From positions 124,001 through 188,000 of the forward strand of contig NZ_JOMI01000002.1 of the NCBI RefSeq assembly GCF_000711235.1: 64,000 bases of DNA. Reading direction: 5' to 3'. How positions within the stretch are numbered: position 1 is the stretch's first letter; every line of letters begins with the position of its first letter. The position numbers were made by a program, and so were the translations under genes. This document shows positions 9,055 through 17,964 of the stretch, piece by piece. The stretch comes from Prevotella sp. 10(H). GTDB lineage: Bacteria > Bacteroidota > Bacteroidia > Bacteroidales > Dysgonomonadaceae. The notes under the pieces were generated by a model, which saw only the letters and a program-made list of their open reading frames with translations, did not search any database and was not told where the DNA came from.

Positions 9055-9750
9055 ATGAAAAAAATATTTTTACTTGTAGGGACACTGTTCCTGACAGGCT
9101 TATTGTCTGCACAGGATCAGGTGATTAATGGCAATCAAATATTTGTGGGAGATATAACAATAAGGTCGGAGCAGGTTCCTACACCTTTTGGAGAATGGGG
9201 TAAGAAGTTGCATTTTGGTATTGAGAATGGAGATGCGTTATATTTTTCTCGGGTTAATATCAGGAAGGATCATTCAGAGTTGAGGCTGGTATTAGGTGAC
9301 GATTCAACGGAAAAGTTTGCTATAGGTTACAAATATTATCTTGATGGTCTTTGGAAAGAAGGAATAGTTTTAAGGGCAAATGGATTTGTAGGAATTAAGG
9401 TTTCAGATCCTACTTGCGAATTGGATGTTAACGGGAGAATAAAATCTACAAATATAGATGTAACGGGCCTTATTCGCGCTAAAGAGGTAAAGATTCAGCT
9501 TCCTGCTGAGTGGGCGGATTTCGTTTTTGACAAAGACTATAACCTCCCCAGCCTTTCAGAAGTAGAAAAGCATATTAAGGAAAAACAACATCTGCCCGAT
9601 ATCCCATCAGAAAAAGAAGTAAAAGAGAACGGTATAGATTTAGGAGAGATGCAGGCAAAACTTCTTCAGAAGATAGAAGAGTTAACCTTATATGTCATTG
9701 AACAGGATAAGAAAATCAAAGATTTAGAGAACACACTCTCTGATAAATAA
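9055..9750 (+). CDS. Secreted tail-fibre-like protein, copy 1 of 3
   Basis: A 231-residue secreted protein. It has a signal peptide ending near LLSAQDQ, a variable beta-rich middle, a short ELDVNGRIKS element seen in phage-tail-like beta-helical repeats, and a C-terminal module of about 80 residues (from WADFVFDKDYNLPSL through LPDIPSEKEV to a coiled coil of the type LLQKIEELTLYVIEQ). The same C-terminal module ends the next two genes. Similar tails are widespread in Bacteroidota surface proteins; a trimerising or anchoring role is inference. No type IX secretion signal was recognised. It starts 29 bases after polA and six bases before copy 2. Confidence 0.75.
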   Translation: MKKIFLLVGTLFLTGLLSAQDQVINGNQIFVGDITIRSEQVPTPFGEWGKKLHFGIENGDALYFSRVNIRKDHSELRLVLGDDSTEKFAIGYKYYLDGLWKEGIVLRANGFVGIKVSDPTCELDVNGRIKSTNIDVTGLIRAKEVKIQLPAEWADFVFDKDYNLPSLSEVEKHIKEKQHLPDIPSEKEVKENGIDLGEMQAKLLQKIEELTLYVIEQDKKIKDLENTLSDK

Positions 9751-9756
9751 TACATT

Positions 9757-10401
9757 ATGAAAAAAAATATTGTTTTAATTATATTTTTTGTGAGAGGATT
9801 ATTATCCATGTTTGCACAGGATCAAGATATTAAAGGAAGTTTATATGTTGGGACAAATAGCACTGATTCGGATACTAAGATTGTATTAAGAGGCCCTAAT
9901 CATCCTAAAATGGAAGAGAGTAAAAGAGATATTTTATTTCAATACGCTTCAGCCGGTACCTCGGGGATCAGAGCTTTCAGAGGAGGGAGTTGGGGAAACT
10001 ATCTACAATTTCTTACAACCTCTGATTCCGGTCCTGACCTTAAAGTAAGAATGCATATCGATAAAACCGGAAAGATAGGCATTGGGACAACCAATCCCAC
10101 TAATTTGCTAGATGTTAATGGTACCATCCGCTCTAAAAAGGTACTAATAGAAGCAACAGGATGGTCCGATTTTGTTTTCGATAAAGATTATAAACTTCCG
10201 ACATTATCAGAAGTGGAAAAACATATCAAAGAAAAGCAACATCTGCCCGATATACCGTCTGAAAAAGAAGTAAAAGAAAACGGCATCGATCTGGGCGAGA
10301 TGCAGGCAAAGCTATTACAGAAGATTGAAGAATTGACTCTGTATGTTATAGAGCAGGATAAGCAAATAAAAGAACTGAAAGAACAACTAAATGAAAAATG
10401 A
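9757..10401 (+). CDS. Secreted tail-fibre-like protein, copy 2 of 3
   Basis: A 214-residue paralogue of the flanking genes. After the signal peptide (to about SMFAQ) the middle region is unrelated to the other copies except for GIGTTNP and LLDVNGTIRS. The last 75 residues (WSDFVFDKDYKLPTL through the coiled coil) match copies 1 and 3 closely in protein but use more divergent codons than copies 1 and 3 use between themselves. The stop codon lies five bases upstream of the preferred start of copy 3, so the three are probably one transcript. Confidence 0.75.
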   Translation: MKKNIVLIIFFVRGLLSMFAQDQDIKGSLYVGTNSTDSDTKIVLRGPNHPKMEESKRDILFQYASAGTSGIRAFRGGSWGNYLQFLTTSDSGPDLKVRMHIDKTGKIGIGTTNPTNLLDVNGTIRSKKVLIEATGWSDFVFDKDYKLPTLSEVEKHIKEKQHLPDIPSEKEVKENGIDLGEMQAKLLQKIEELTLYVIEQDKQIKELKEQLNEK

Positions 10402-10405
10402 TAAT

Positions 10406-11122
10406 ATGAAAAAGAGTATAATATACGTGTTTTCTTTTTTTATTGCATTAAATATTGCAGCGCAGGAACAAGTTATAGATGCAAATCTGAAAGTTACGGG
10501 CACCATATTAAGTCGTAGTGATATTTACGTAGGGGCGCATGTGGAACAGACCGGATTAGGTAATCGTATACATTTGAGGGGAACGGCTAGTAATACAGAT
10601 CAGCTATGGCTGGCAAAGTTTGTAAGAGGAACCGATTTGACAGATCTTCGTATAAATATTGGTGATTATTCTAATGGAGACAGGCTGGTCGTAGGAACAA
10701 CATATCCTTATTATTGGCGGGAGGCTTTTGTGGTTTCGGCATTAGATAACGGCAGAGTAGGTATAGGCGTGTCTTATCCGACATCTGCTCTCGATGTTAA
10801 CGGTGAGATAAGATGCAATGATCTTATTCGTGCTAAAGAAGTTAAAATTCAAATTCCTGATTGGTCGGATTTTGTCTTCGCCAAAGACTATAATCTCCCC
10901 AGCCTTTCAGAAGTAGAGAAACATATTAAAGAAAAACAACATCTGCCTGATATCCCATCAGAAAAAGAAGTAAAAGAAAATGGTATTGATCTAGGTCAGA
11001 TGCAGGCAAAGCTTTTGCAGAAGATAGAAGAGTTAACCTTATATGTCATTGAGTTGAAGAAAGAAAATGAATCGCAGAATAAACTGATAGAAGAGCTTCG
11101 TCAGGAAAAAACTATGCGGTAA
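10406..11122 (+). CDS. Secreted tail-fibre-like protein, copy 3 of 3
   Basis: A 238-residue paralogue with signal peptide, variable middle, a SALDVNGEIR element and the shared C-terminal module (WSDFVFAKDYNLPSL to a coiled coil ending QNKLIEELRQE). The ATG at 10406 is preferred over the one at 10391 because it begins the signal peptide MKKSIIYVFSFF and avoids overlap with copy 2. Over the conserved module its DNA is very close to copy 1, closer than to copy 2, which suggests gene conversion or a recent duplication. Function unknown; probably exported surface or periplasmic protein. Confidence 0.75.
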   Translation: MKKSIIYVFSFFIALNIAAQEQVIDANLKVTGTILSRSDIYVGAHVEQTGLGNRIHLRGTASNTDQLWLAKFVRGTDLTDLRINIGDYSNGDRLVVGTTYPYYWREAFVVSALDNGRVGIGVSYPTSALDVNGEIRCNDLIRAKEVKIQIPDWSDFVFAKDYNLPSLSEVEKHIKEKQHLPDIPSEKEVKENGIDLGQMQAKLLQKIEELTLYVIELKKENESQNKLIEELRQEKTMR

Positions 11123-11178
11123 ATCTTTCCTTTAGCTATAATTTGCTTGTATACAAGGCCTGAATAAATCTTTCTGAT

Positions 11179-11186
11179 TATCTTTG
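11179..11186 (+). promoter_or_regulatory. Promoter -7 box for the five-gene membrane array
   Basis: TATCTTTG, a TAnnTTTG match, lies 23 bases before the ATG at 11210. A 12-bp palindrome CTTGTATACAAG (11146-11157) is just upstream and could be an operator. No good -33 element is visible. Confidence 0.5.
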
Positions 11187-11209
11187 TTCCATGCATGCAT
11201 AGCTGACAG

Positions 11210-12919
11210 ATGGAACACTTTCAGAATAAGATACAACAAATTAAGAAAAACCAATACCTCATATTTTTAGGAGTTTTGGTTTTTCTTGCATTGTTTATGA
11301 TGTTCTGTTTCGGTTCGTCATCGTCTTATTCGGGCTTCGATTTCAATTTTCATTATAGGCGTCTTTTCACCCTTATAGATGCTTTGCAGCATGGAGTATA
11401 TCCCTCTTTCTATGTCGATTTTGCAAATGTGGACGGATACGGTTACTTCACTAAAGGCTTCTATTCCGATATTATTATGGTACCTTTCGCTGCGGTCGGT
11501 ATTTTCACAAGTGTCTACTTTGCCTACGACCTGATGATATTTACGATGACCGTTTTGTGCGGCGTATTTATGTATCATACGGTGAATGTGATTTATAAAA
11601 GCAGATATGCAGCTTCACTGAGTGCTGTACTTTATACCTTTGCCGTTTACCGTCTTTATGACATTTATCAACGGGGAGCATTGGGCGAAGCACTCTCTTT
11701 TACCTTTCTTCCTCTTGTTTTTCTGGGAGCGTATTATATTATTAAAGGTGATTACAAAAAGTGGTATGTGCTTGCAATAGGCTACAGCCTACTGATATAT
11801 ACGCATGTTATTGCATCGGTGTTAATGTTTGTCACCCTGTTGATACTGATGATTGTTTATAACCGTTCATTGGTAAAAGAGCCTAAACGCCTGCTATATC
11901 TTGTTCTTGCGGGATTAGTAACTATTTTGTTGACGGCTTACTACACATTCCCGATGCTGGAACAACTTTCATCCAATTCTTTTTATCTCGATACGCATAG
12001 CCCCGGGGGAGGGGCTGGCTATGGAAAAGTTGGACTCGATTATATCCTATGGGGATTTGTCAGTGGTATTGCATATCCCGAAAATCTGCTTTGGACAGGG
12101 ATTGGTATTATCCTCACTTTATTATTGTTTTTCCGTTTCTTTATCAAAGGAAAGGATAATCAGAAATTGAAGAGTGTCGATATAGTTGTCATTATCGGAA
12201 TCTGTTTTATTATAGCTACTTCCCATATTTTTCCGTGGGGAAAATTTCCTTTCAATTTATTGTCTTTCATTCAGTATCCGTGGCGTTTGTATGAATTCGT
12301 AACATTTTTCTTCGCCGTGGCGGGTGCTTATTATATTTCGTTATTGTTTGTCAGCAATAGGCAACGCATTTGTATGGCAATAATAGTCGTTTTGGCTACA
12401 ATGGCTACTGTGTATATCCATAGTGAAAACTATAAATCACTGGATTCATCGGTAAATTTGCCGGAAGAAGAAAGGCTACAGGCCGTCCTTCCGACTTACG
12501 AAAACGGTTACAATCTCATAGGCAGAGAATATTTGCCGTCTAAACTGGTGGATATATATTATGTACATACCCGGGGAGAAAAAGTAGAAAGTAAAAATGA
12601 AGATACCCGTATCTCGGATTTAAGGCGTGACTATAACGCCACTGTATTCAATGTTTCGCTGGATAAACCGGATACACTAGCCCTGCCACTTGTGTATTAT
12701 TATGGGTACTCGGCTGTTATGGATGGTGAAAAACTACCTGTAAACCAGAATGATATGGGTCTTGTGAATGTAGTTGCTGATAAGTCGGGTGAAATAAAAG
12801 CATGGTATGCCGGTACAACAGTTCAGAAGGCAAGCCTGTATATATCTGTAATAAGTATATTATCTTTGTGCCTGTATGTAACTTTATCAATCAGGAGAAA
12901 AAAGAATGAACAGCCTTAA
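11210..12919 (+). CDS. Polytopic membrane protein, PTPS-related/YfhO-like (array copy 1)
   Basis: A 569-residue inner-membrane protein with about a dozen hydrophobic segments, first of five tandem paralogues. The first external loop holds GFDFNFHYRRL (Asp44), then DGYGYFTKGFYSD and IFTMTVLCGVFMY; later come WGKFPF, IQYPWRLYEF and a soluble C-terminal beta domain ending before a last membrane helix. This layout fits the PTPS-related membrane domain and YfhO-like proteins of the GT-C glycosyltransferase type, where an acidic residue in the first loop is catalytic. Sugar transfer from a lipid donor is therefore inference, not shown. The gene overlaps copy 2 by 14 bases. Confidence 0.7.
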   Translation: MEHFQNKIQQIKKNQYLIFLGVLVFLALFMMFCFGSSSSYSGFDFNFHYRRLFTLIDALQHGVYPSFYVDFANVDGYGYFTKGFYSDIIMVPFAAVGIFTSVYFAYDLMIFTMTVLCGVFMYHTVNVIYKSRYAASLSAVLYTFAVYRLYDIYQRGALGEALSFTFLPLVFLGAYYIIKGDYKKWYVLAIGYSLLIYTHVIASVLMFVTLLILMIVYNRSLVKEPKRLLYLVLAGLVTILLTAYYTFPMLEQLSSNSFYLDTHSPGGGAGYGKVGLDYILWGFVSGIAYPENLLWTGIGIILTLLLFFRFFIKGKDNQKLKSVDIVVIIGICFIIATSHIFPWGKFPFNLLSFIQYPWRLYEFVTFFFAVAGAYYISLLFVSNRQRICMAIIVVLATMATVYIHSENYKSLDSSVNLPEEERLQAVLPTYENGYNLIGREYLPSKLVDIYYVHTRGEKVESKNEDTRISDLRRDYNATVFNVSLDKPDTLALPLVYYYGYSAVMDGEKLPVNQNDMGLVNVVADKSGEIKAWYAGTTVQKASLYISVISILSLCLYVTLSIRRKKNEQP

Positions 12920-14594
12920 TACCATTCTCGATAAGATAGCTTCGAATAAGCGGAGTCATTTTTGGCTTTTCTTTATTGTGTTGCTATTCCTTTCTTTTAT
13001 AATGGTTCACCTCTATCAGCCTTTATGCCCGGGGCAGGATTTCTTTTTTCACTACAGGCGCCTGCAGGCATTAATGGACGGGATGAAGGAAAGCCCGTTA
13101 CTGATTTATCTCGATTATAATGCTATCGACGGCTACGGCTATTTTACAAAAGCTTTTTATCCCGATTTTGTCCTGATACCTTTTGCTTTCATCGGTAATC
13201 TCACCAGCATCAGTTTTGCCTATCAGTTTATGATATTTACCATGACCGTTTTGTGCGGGGTGTTTACATATATCACGGTGAATATAATATACAGGAAATC
13301 CTTTGCTGCGGCAATAGCGGCATTACTGTATACATTCTGTGTATACCGGCTTCTCGATCTTTATCACAGGGCGGCATTGGGCGAAACATTGACTTTTACA
13401 TTTATTCCCCTTGTCTTTCTCGGGTTGTATCACATAATAAAAGGCGATTATAGAAAATGGTATATTTTGGCGGTTGGATTCAGCCTTATGATTTTTACCC
13501 ACCTGATATCATCGGTACTGATGTTCCTTACATTGGTAATATTCCTTATAATCTATTATAAGCCTTTGAAAAAAGAGCCTAAGCGCTTGCTCTATCTTCT
13601 TGTAGCAGGAATTGCCACACTAATAATAACCGCTTATTATATATTCCCGATGTTGGAACAAATGTCGTCAGGTACTTTCTATTATGAAAGCAGAAACCTG
13701 ATGGCAAAGACGCAAGATTCAGCCCTTGATTTTCACTGGCTTATCTGGGGCATGTTTTCGGGTATTGTGGAACCCGGACAAGCTTTTATTCCGGGAGTCG
13801 GCTTTATGCTTACCGGAGTAGTTGCGCTGAGGCTGTTTGTATATGAGCGGTCGGAAGGGTTAAAAAGTGTAGATATAGCTGTTGTTATCGGTTTGTTTTT
13901 TATCTTTGCGTCATCTCCGTTGTTCCCTTGGTCGGTTTTCCCGTTCAATAAACTGAATTTTATACAAATGGCATGGAGATTATTCGAATTCTCGAGTTTC
14001 TTTTTTGCCGTTGCCGGAGGATATTATTTATCCCTGATACTGAAAACGAGAGGGCGTCGTCTCACTATAATTTTTATAATATCTGTTATGCAAATTTTTG
14101 TGTTGGTGAGCGATGCCCAATCGTACAGGAAATACCGCTGTGGCCGTCCGGTAACACAAATTGCAACTTTCACTAACGATTATCATTTGGGCGGAATGGA
14201 ATATCTTCCGTCGAAAGTTCCTTCCCTTGAATATTTACACCAGCGTGGAGATAATATAACGGTTACGGCATCCGGAACAGCAAGTAATCAGGTTCGCGAG
14301 AATAGAAAGTTATCTTTCGACATATTCATAAATAGAAGCCAATCAGTCGAATTACCATTAATCTATTACAAAGGATACACAGCTAAACTAAATGATAAAT
14401 CACTGATTGTTGATGAAAGCGATAACGGCCTCGTCCAAATAACTGCCGATGAATCGGGGCATATAGAAGTATACTACGGAGGAACTTCTATACAGAAAGT
14501 AAGCTATTTTATAACCCTTGCCGCTATTTTTGCATTTTGTATTTATATATTTTTGCAAAGAAGACAACAAAGAAAGATTAACACAAACATATAA
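12906..14594 (+). CDS. Polytopic membrane protein, PTPS-related/YfhO-like (array copy 2)
   Basis: A 562-residue paralogue. It keeps the first-loop motif GQDFFFHYRRL (Asp45), GYGYFTKAFYPDF, IFTMTVLCGVFTY, ALGETLTFTFIPLVFLG and AWRLFEF near the C-terminal membrane bundle. The soluble tail contains LPLIYYKGYTA and GGTSIQKVSYF, as in the other copies. It starts inside the end of copy 1 and its stop is followed directly by the ATG of copy 3, so translation is probably coupled. Likely a GT-C-like envelope enzyme; substrate unknown. Confidence 0.7.
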   Translation: MNSLNTILDKIASNKRSHFWLFFIVLLFLSFIMVHLYQPLCPGQDFFFHYRRLQALMDGMKESPLLIYLDYNAIDGYGYFTKAFYPDFVLIPFAFIGNLTSISFAYQFMIFTMTVLCGVFTYITVNIIYRKSFAAAIAALLYTFCVYRLLDLYHRAALGETLTFTFIPLVFLGLYHIIKGDYRKWYILAVGFSLMIFTHLISSVLMFLTLVIFLIIYYKPLKKEPKRLLYLLVAGIATLIITAYYIFPMLEQMSSGTFYYESRNLMAKTQDSALDFHWLIWGMFSGIVEPGQAFIPGVGFMLTGVVALRLFVYERSEGLKSVDIAVVIGLFFIFASSPLFPWSVFPFNKLNFIQMAWRLFEFSSFFFAVAGGYYLSLILKTRGRRLTIIFIISVMQIFVLVSDAQSYRKYRCGRPVTQIATFTNDYHLGGMEYLPSKVPSLEYLHQRGDNITVTASGTASNQVRENRKLSFDIFINRSQSVELPLIYYKGYTAKLNDKSLIVDESDNGLVQITADESGHIEVYYGGTSIQKVSYFITLAAIFAFCIYIFLQRRQQRKINTNI

Positions 14595-16286
14595 ATGAAT
14601 CTCTTAAGAATAATAACAGATAGAATAGCCTTCAACAGGAAAAGCCATTTCTGGATATTCTTTTTTGTGCTGATCCTTCTTTCATTGGCGATGACTTACC
14701 TTTATCTGCCTTTCATTCCGGGTCACGATTCTTATTTTCATTTCAGAAGATTACAAGCATTAATGGATAGTATCGGGGAAAGCCCGTTTCTTATTTATAT
14801 GGATTACACGGCGATAGAGGGTTACGGCTACTTTACTAAAGGATTCTATCCCGACTTCGTACTCATACCGTTTGCCATAATAGGCAAAATTACCAATCTG
14901 GACTTTGCCTATCATTTTATGATATTTACTATGACGGTTCTCTGCGGTGTATTTACTTATATTGCTGTTAACCGTATGTATAAAAGTACATATGCAGCAT
15001 CGGTTTCAGCTATATTATACACTTTTGCGCTCTACCGTCTGCTCGACCTTTTTCACCGGGGAGCATTGGGTGAAGCCGTTTCCTTTACCTTCGTACCTTT
15101 GGCCATACTGGGCATTTATGAGATAATAAAAGGCAATTATAAAAAATGGTATATACTTACCATTGCTTTCAGCTTATTGATTTTCAATCATGCGCTATCA
15201 TCATTACTAATGTTTATTACGATTATAATACTCGTATTGGTTTATTATAAATCGATCCTGAATGAGCCTAAACGGATACTATATTTGGTTATCTCCGGAA
15301 TCATAACAATCCCTATAGTCAGCTATGCCATATTTCCGATGATGGAACAGCTGGCATCCAACTCGTTCTATTATGAGATCAATCCTCTGACTTCGGTAAC
15401 GGAAAACACTCTGGCTGCATCGGTTATCATTCCCGGTATGTTTATGGGTATTATTTATCCTATGCGAACATTCGCTCCGGCGATAGGACTGCTGCTTACC
15501 TGCGGAATATTTTTGAGATTGTTTGTTTATGGTAAATCACCGCGGTTGAGGAGTGTAGATATAGGCGTAATTATTGGATTGATATATGTCTGTGCATCTT
15601 CTTACTGGTTCCCATGGACGATTTTTCCATTCAATAAGCTGGGAATTATTCAAATACCTTGGCGACTGTATGAGTTTTCATCTTATTTCTTTGCCGTTGC
15701 CGGAGGATATTATCTGGCTTTGTTGCTAAAATCGAGCCTGCGCAAGTTTGTTGCCGGAGGATTTCTTGTCATCTGTACCTTATTGGTATTGGCCAACGAT
15801 GCTAAATTATATCACGATGTGAGGATTACGGCCGGAATAGAACGGGAGGCCAGCCTTGAGAACCTCTATCATCTGATAGGCCTCGAGTATCTTCCTGTAA
15901 AAGTACCTTCGGTAGGATATCTCGTGGAAAGAGGGGATTCGATAAAAAGTAATAAAGGAGAAGTAAACATCAGCAACTTCCAAAGGGATAAAGGAACACT
16001 GACTTTTAAGATAGAACAAACGGCAGATGCAGAACTCGAACTGCCGCTTATCTACTATAAGGGATATACCGCAAAACTCGATGGAACCGACTTATCAGTT
16101 TCCGAAAGTGACGACGGACTGGTACAGATTTATGCTGATAAGCCGGGCGAAGTAAAAGTATATTACGGAGGAACATTTACACAGAAAGCAAGTTGGATTG
16201 TTACATTAATCAGCATTGTTGCCCTGTGTGTCTATATATTTCTGTTTAAAAGAAAGAGTAAAACCGGATTGAGAGAGAATGAATAG
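14595..16286 (+). CDS. Polytopic membrane protein, PTPS-related/YfhO-like (array copy 3)
   Basis: A 563-residue paralogue, closest by eye to copy 2 (shared N-terminus with SHFW and the PG[HQ]D loop). Conserved sites: GHDSYFHFRRL (Asp45), GYGYFTKGFYPDF, IFTMTVLCGVFTY, ALGEAVSFTFVPL, PWRLYEFSSYFFAVAGGYY and LPLIYYKGYTAKLDG. The ATG follows the stop of copy 2 without a gap and the end overlaps copy 4 by eight bases. Confidence 0.7.
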   Translation: MNLLRIITDRIAFNRKSHFWIFFFVLILLSLAMTYLYLPFIPGHDSYFHFRRLQALMDSIGESPFLIYMDYTAIEGYGYFTKGFYPDFVLIPFAIIGKITNLDFAYHFMIFTMTVLCGVFTYIAVNRMYKSTYAASVSAILYTFALYRLLDLFHRGALGEAVSFTFVPLAILGIYEIIKGNYKKWYILTIAFSLLIFNHALSSLLMFITIIILVLVYYKSILNEPKRILYLVISGIITIPIVSYAIFPMMEQLASNSFYYEINPLTSVTENTLAASVIIPGMFMGIIYPMRTFAPAIGLLLTCGIFLRLFVYGKSPRLRSVDIGVIIGLIYVCASSYWFPWTIFPFNKLGIIQIPWRLYEFSSYFFAVAGGYYLALLLKSSLRKFVAGGFLVICTLLVLANDAKLYHDVRITAGIEREASLENLYHLIGLEYLPVKVPSVGYLVERGDSIKSNKGEVNISNFQRDKGTLTFKIEQTADAELELPLIYYKGYTAKLDGTDLSVSESDDGLVQIYADKPGEVKVYYGGTFTQKASWIVTLISIVALCVYIFLFKRKSKTGLRENE

Positions 16287-17964
16287 TGTAGCCGGAATAG
16301 AGAGGAATAATAAACGGGATTACCTTATCTTCCTGTTTATATTATTCGCCTTATCGCTGTTTATGGTGTGCTGGCTCGGGCCGGTATCGACCTATGCAGG
16401 GCACGACTATTTTTTTAATATACGGCGGTTCGATGTGCTTATTCACGCGTTGAAATCGGGAAATTATCCCATTTATATAGATTATTCCGCACTGGAAGGC
16501 TACGGCTATTTCACCAAAGGATTTTACCCCGACCTCGTTATTCTGCCTTTTGCCGTACCGGGCATTATTATCGGCACGGTTGCGGCATATAACGTGATGA
16601 TATTTACGATGACATTCCTCTGCGGATTGTTTATGTATAAGGCGGTCAATACGGTTTTCATGAATACGTTTGTAGCTTCTGTCTCTGCCATACTGTATAC
16701 GTTTTCGGCCTATCATCTTTTCGACTGGTACAACAGGGCGGCGCTCGGCGAATCGCTTTCGTTTACTTTCCTGCCGGTTATCTTTTTAGGGGCTTATCAT
16801 ATTATCAAAGGAGATTACCGTAAATGGTATCTGCTGACAATCGGGTATAGCCTGCTGATTTACACTCACCTGTTATCTTCGTTTCTTGCCTTTGTTTCAT
16901 TGGCGCTGGTCTTCATTCTCAGTTATAAACCGTTGATGAAGGAGCCGAAACGCATTGCTTTTCTTCTCCTTGCCGCCATTGTGACTATACCGCTTACAGG
17001 CAGCTATATATTTACACTACTCGAACAAATGGATAGCAATACTTTCTACTATAGTATCAAAGAAAATATAACCGGACAAACCAAACTCGGACTTGCAGAC
17101 CTCGGCTGGGGTGCACTCAGCGGTATTATGTATCCGAAGACGGAAAATATGGCAGGCATAGGTCCTTTGCTTATCATTTTCGTTATCCTGCGCTTGTTTA
17201 TAAAAGAAAAAACCGCAGCGTTGAAAATAGCAGATTTCTGCCTTTTTACCGGAGTAATCCTGCTTATTATTGCATCGGCTGTTTTTCCGTGGGGGCGGTT
17301 GCCGTTGGGATTTATACAATTCCCGTGGCGGCTGTATGAGTTTATTATCTTCTTTATGGCTGTCAGCGGCGCTTATTATCTTTCGCTTCTGCTGAAAACA
17401 AGGAAGCAGCAATATATTGCGGGAGCGTTTATAATTGCTTTCACATGTGTAGTTTTTGTTGTCAATAACAATAATTACAAATACTGGCAGACGCTAGCAA
17501 AAAGCGAGGCTCCACACTGGTTTACGGGAGTTGCTTCTGTGGATAACGAATACTATCTTGGCGGGCTCGAATATCTTCCCGTAAAAGTACCTTCGCATAA
17601 TTATATTCACGAAAGAGGAGACAGTATCGGAACCGGTAATGCCGATACGCGGCTTTCTAATTTTTCCCGTAAGAAAGGCACTACTAAAGTAAATGTAATG
17701 ACCGAGACAACCGATAAAATCGAACTTCCACTCATATATTACAAAGGCTACAAGGCCTATCTGAATGATGAAGAACTGGCCGTATCGGAAAGCGCTAACG
17801 GTCTGATAGAAGTTTCAGTCGGTAAATCGGGGCAAATCCGTGCTTATTATTCATGGACAACCGTGCAGCAATATAGCTGGTATCTGTCTATCATTACTGC
17901 TATCGGTGTGATTATATATATCTTTGTATCGGAAAGAAGAAGGAGGAAATCGCATGCCGGATAA
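16279..17964 (+). CDS. Polytopic membrane protein, PTPS-related/YfhO-like (array copy 4)
   Basis: A 561-residue paralogue. The first-loop motif is GHDYFFNIRRF: Asp43 is kept but the His found in the other four copies is replaced by Asn. Other conserved sites are GYGYFTKGFYPDL, IFTMTFLCGLFMY, ALGESLSFTFLP, FPWRLYEF and LPLIYYKGYKAYL. It overlaps copy 3 at its start and copy 5 at its end. The His-to-Asn change, if that His is functional, would make this the most divergent member in activity. Confidence 0.7.
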   Translation: MNSVAGIERNNKRDYLIFLFILFALSLFMVCWLGPVSTYAGHDYFFNIRRFDVLIHALKSGNYPIYIDYSALEGYGYFTKGFYPDLVILPFAVPGIIIGTVAAYNVMIFTMTFLCGLFMYKAVNTVFMNTFVASVSAILYTFSAYHLFDWYNRAALGESLSFTFLPVIFLGAYHIIKGDYRKWYLLTIGYSLLIYTHLLSSFLAFVSLALVFILSYKPLMKEPKRIAFLLLAAIVTIPLTGSYIFTLLEQMDSNTFYYSIKENITGQTKLGLADLGWGALSGIMYPKTENMAGIGPLLIIFVILRLFIKEKTAALKIADFCLFTGVILLIIASAVFPWGRLPLGFIQFPWRLYEFIIFFMAVSGAYYLSLLLKTRKQQYIAGAFIIAFTCVVFVVNNNNYKYWQTLAKSEAPHWFTGVASVDNEYYLGGLEYLPVKVPSHNYIHERGDSIGTGNADTRLSNFSRKKGTTKVNVMTETTDKIELPLIYYKGYKAYLNDEELAVSESANGLIEVSVGKSGQIRAYYSWTTVQQYSWYLSIITAIGVIIYIFVSERRRRKSHAG

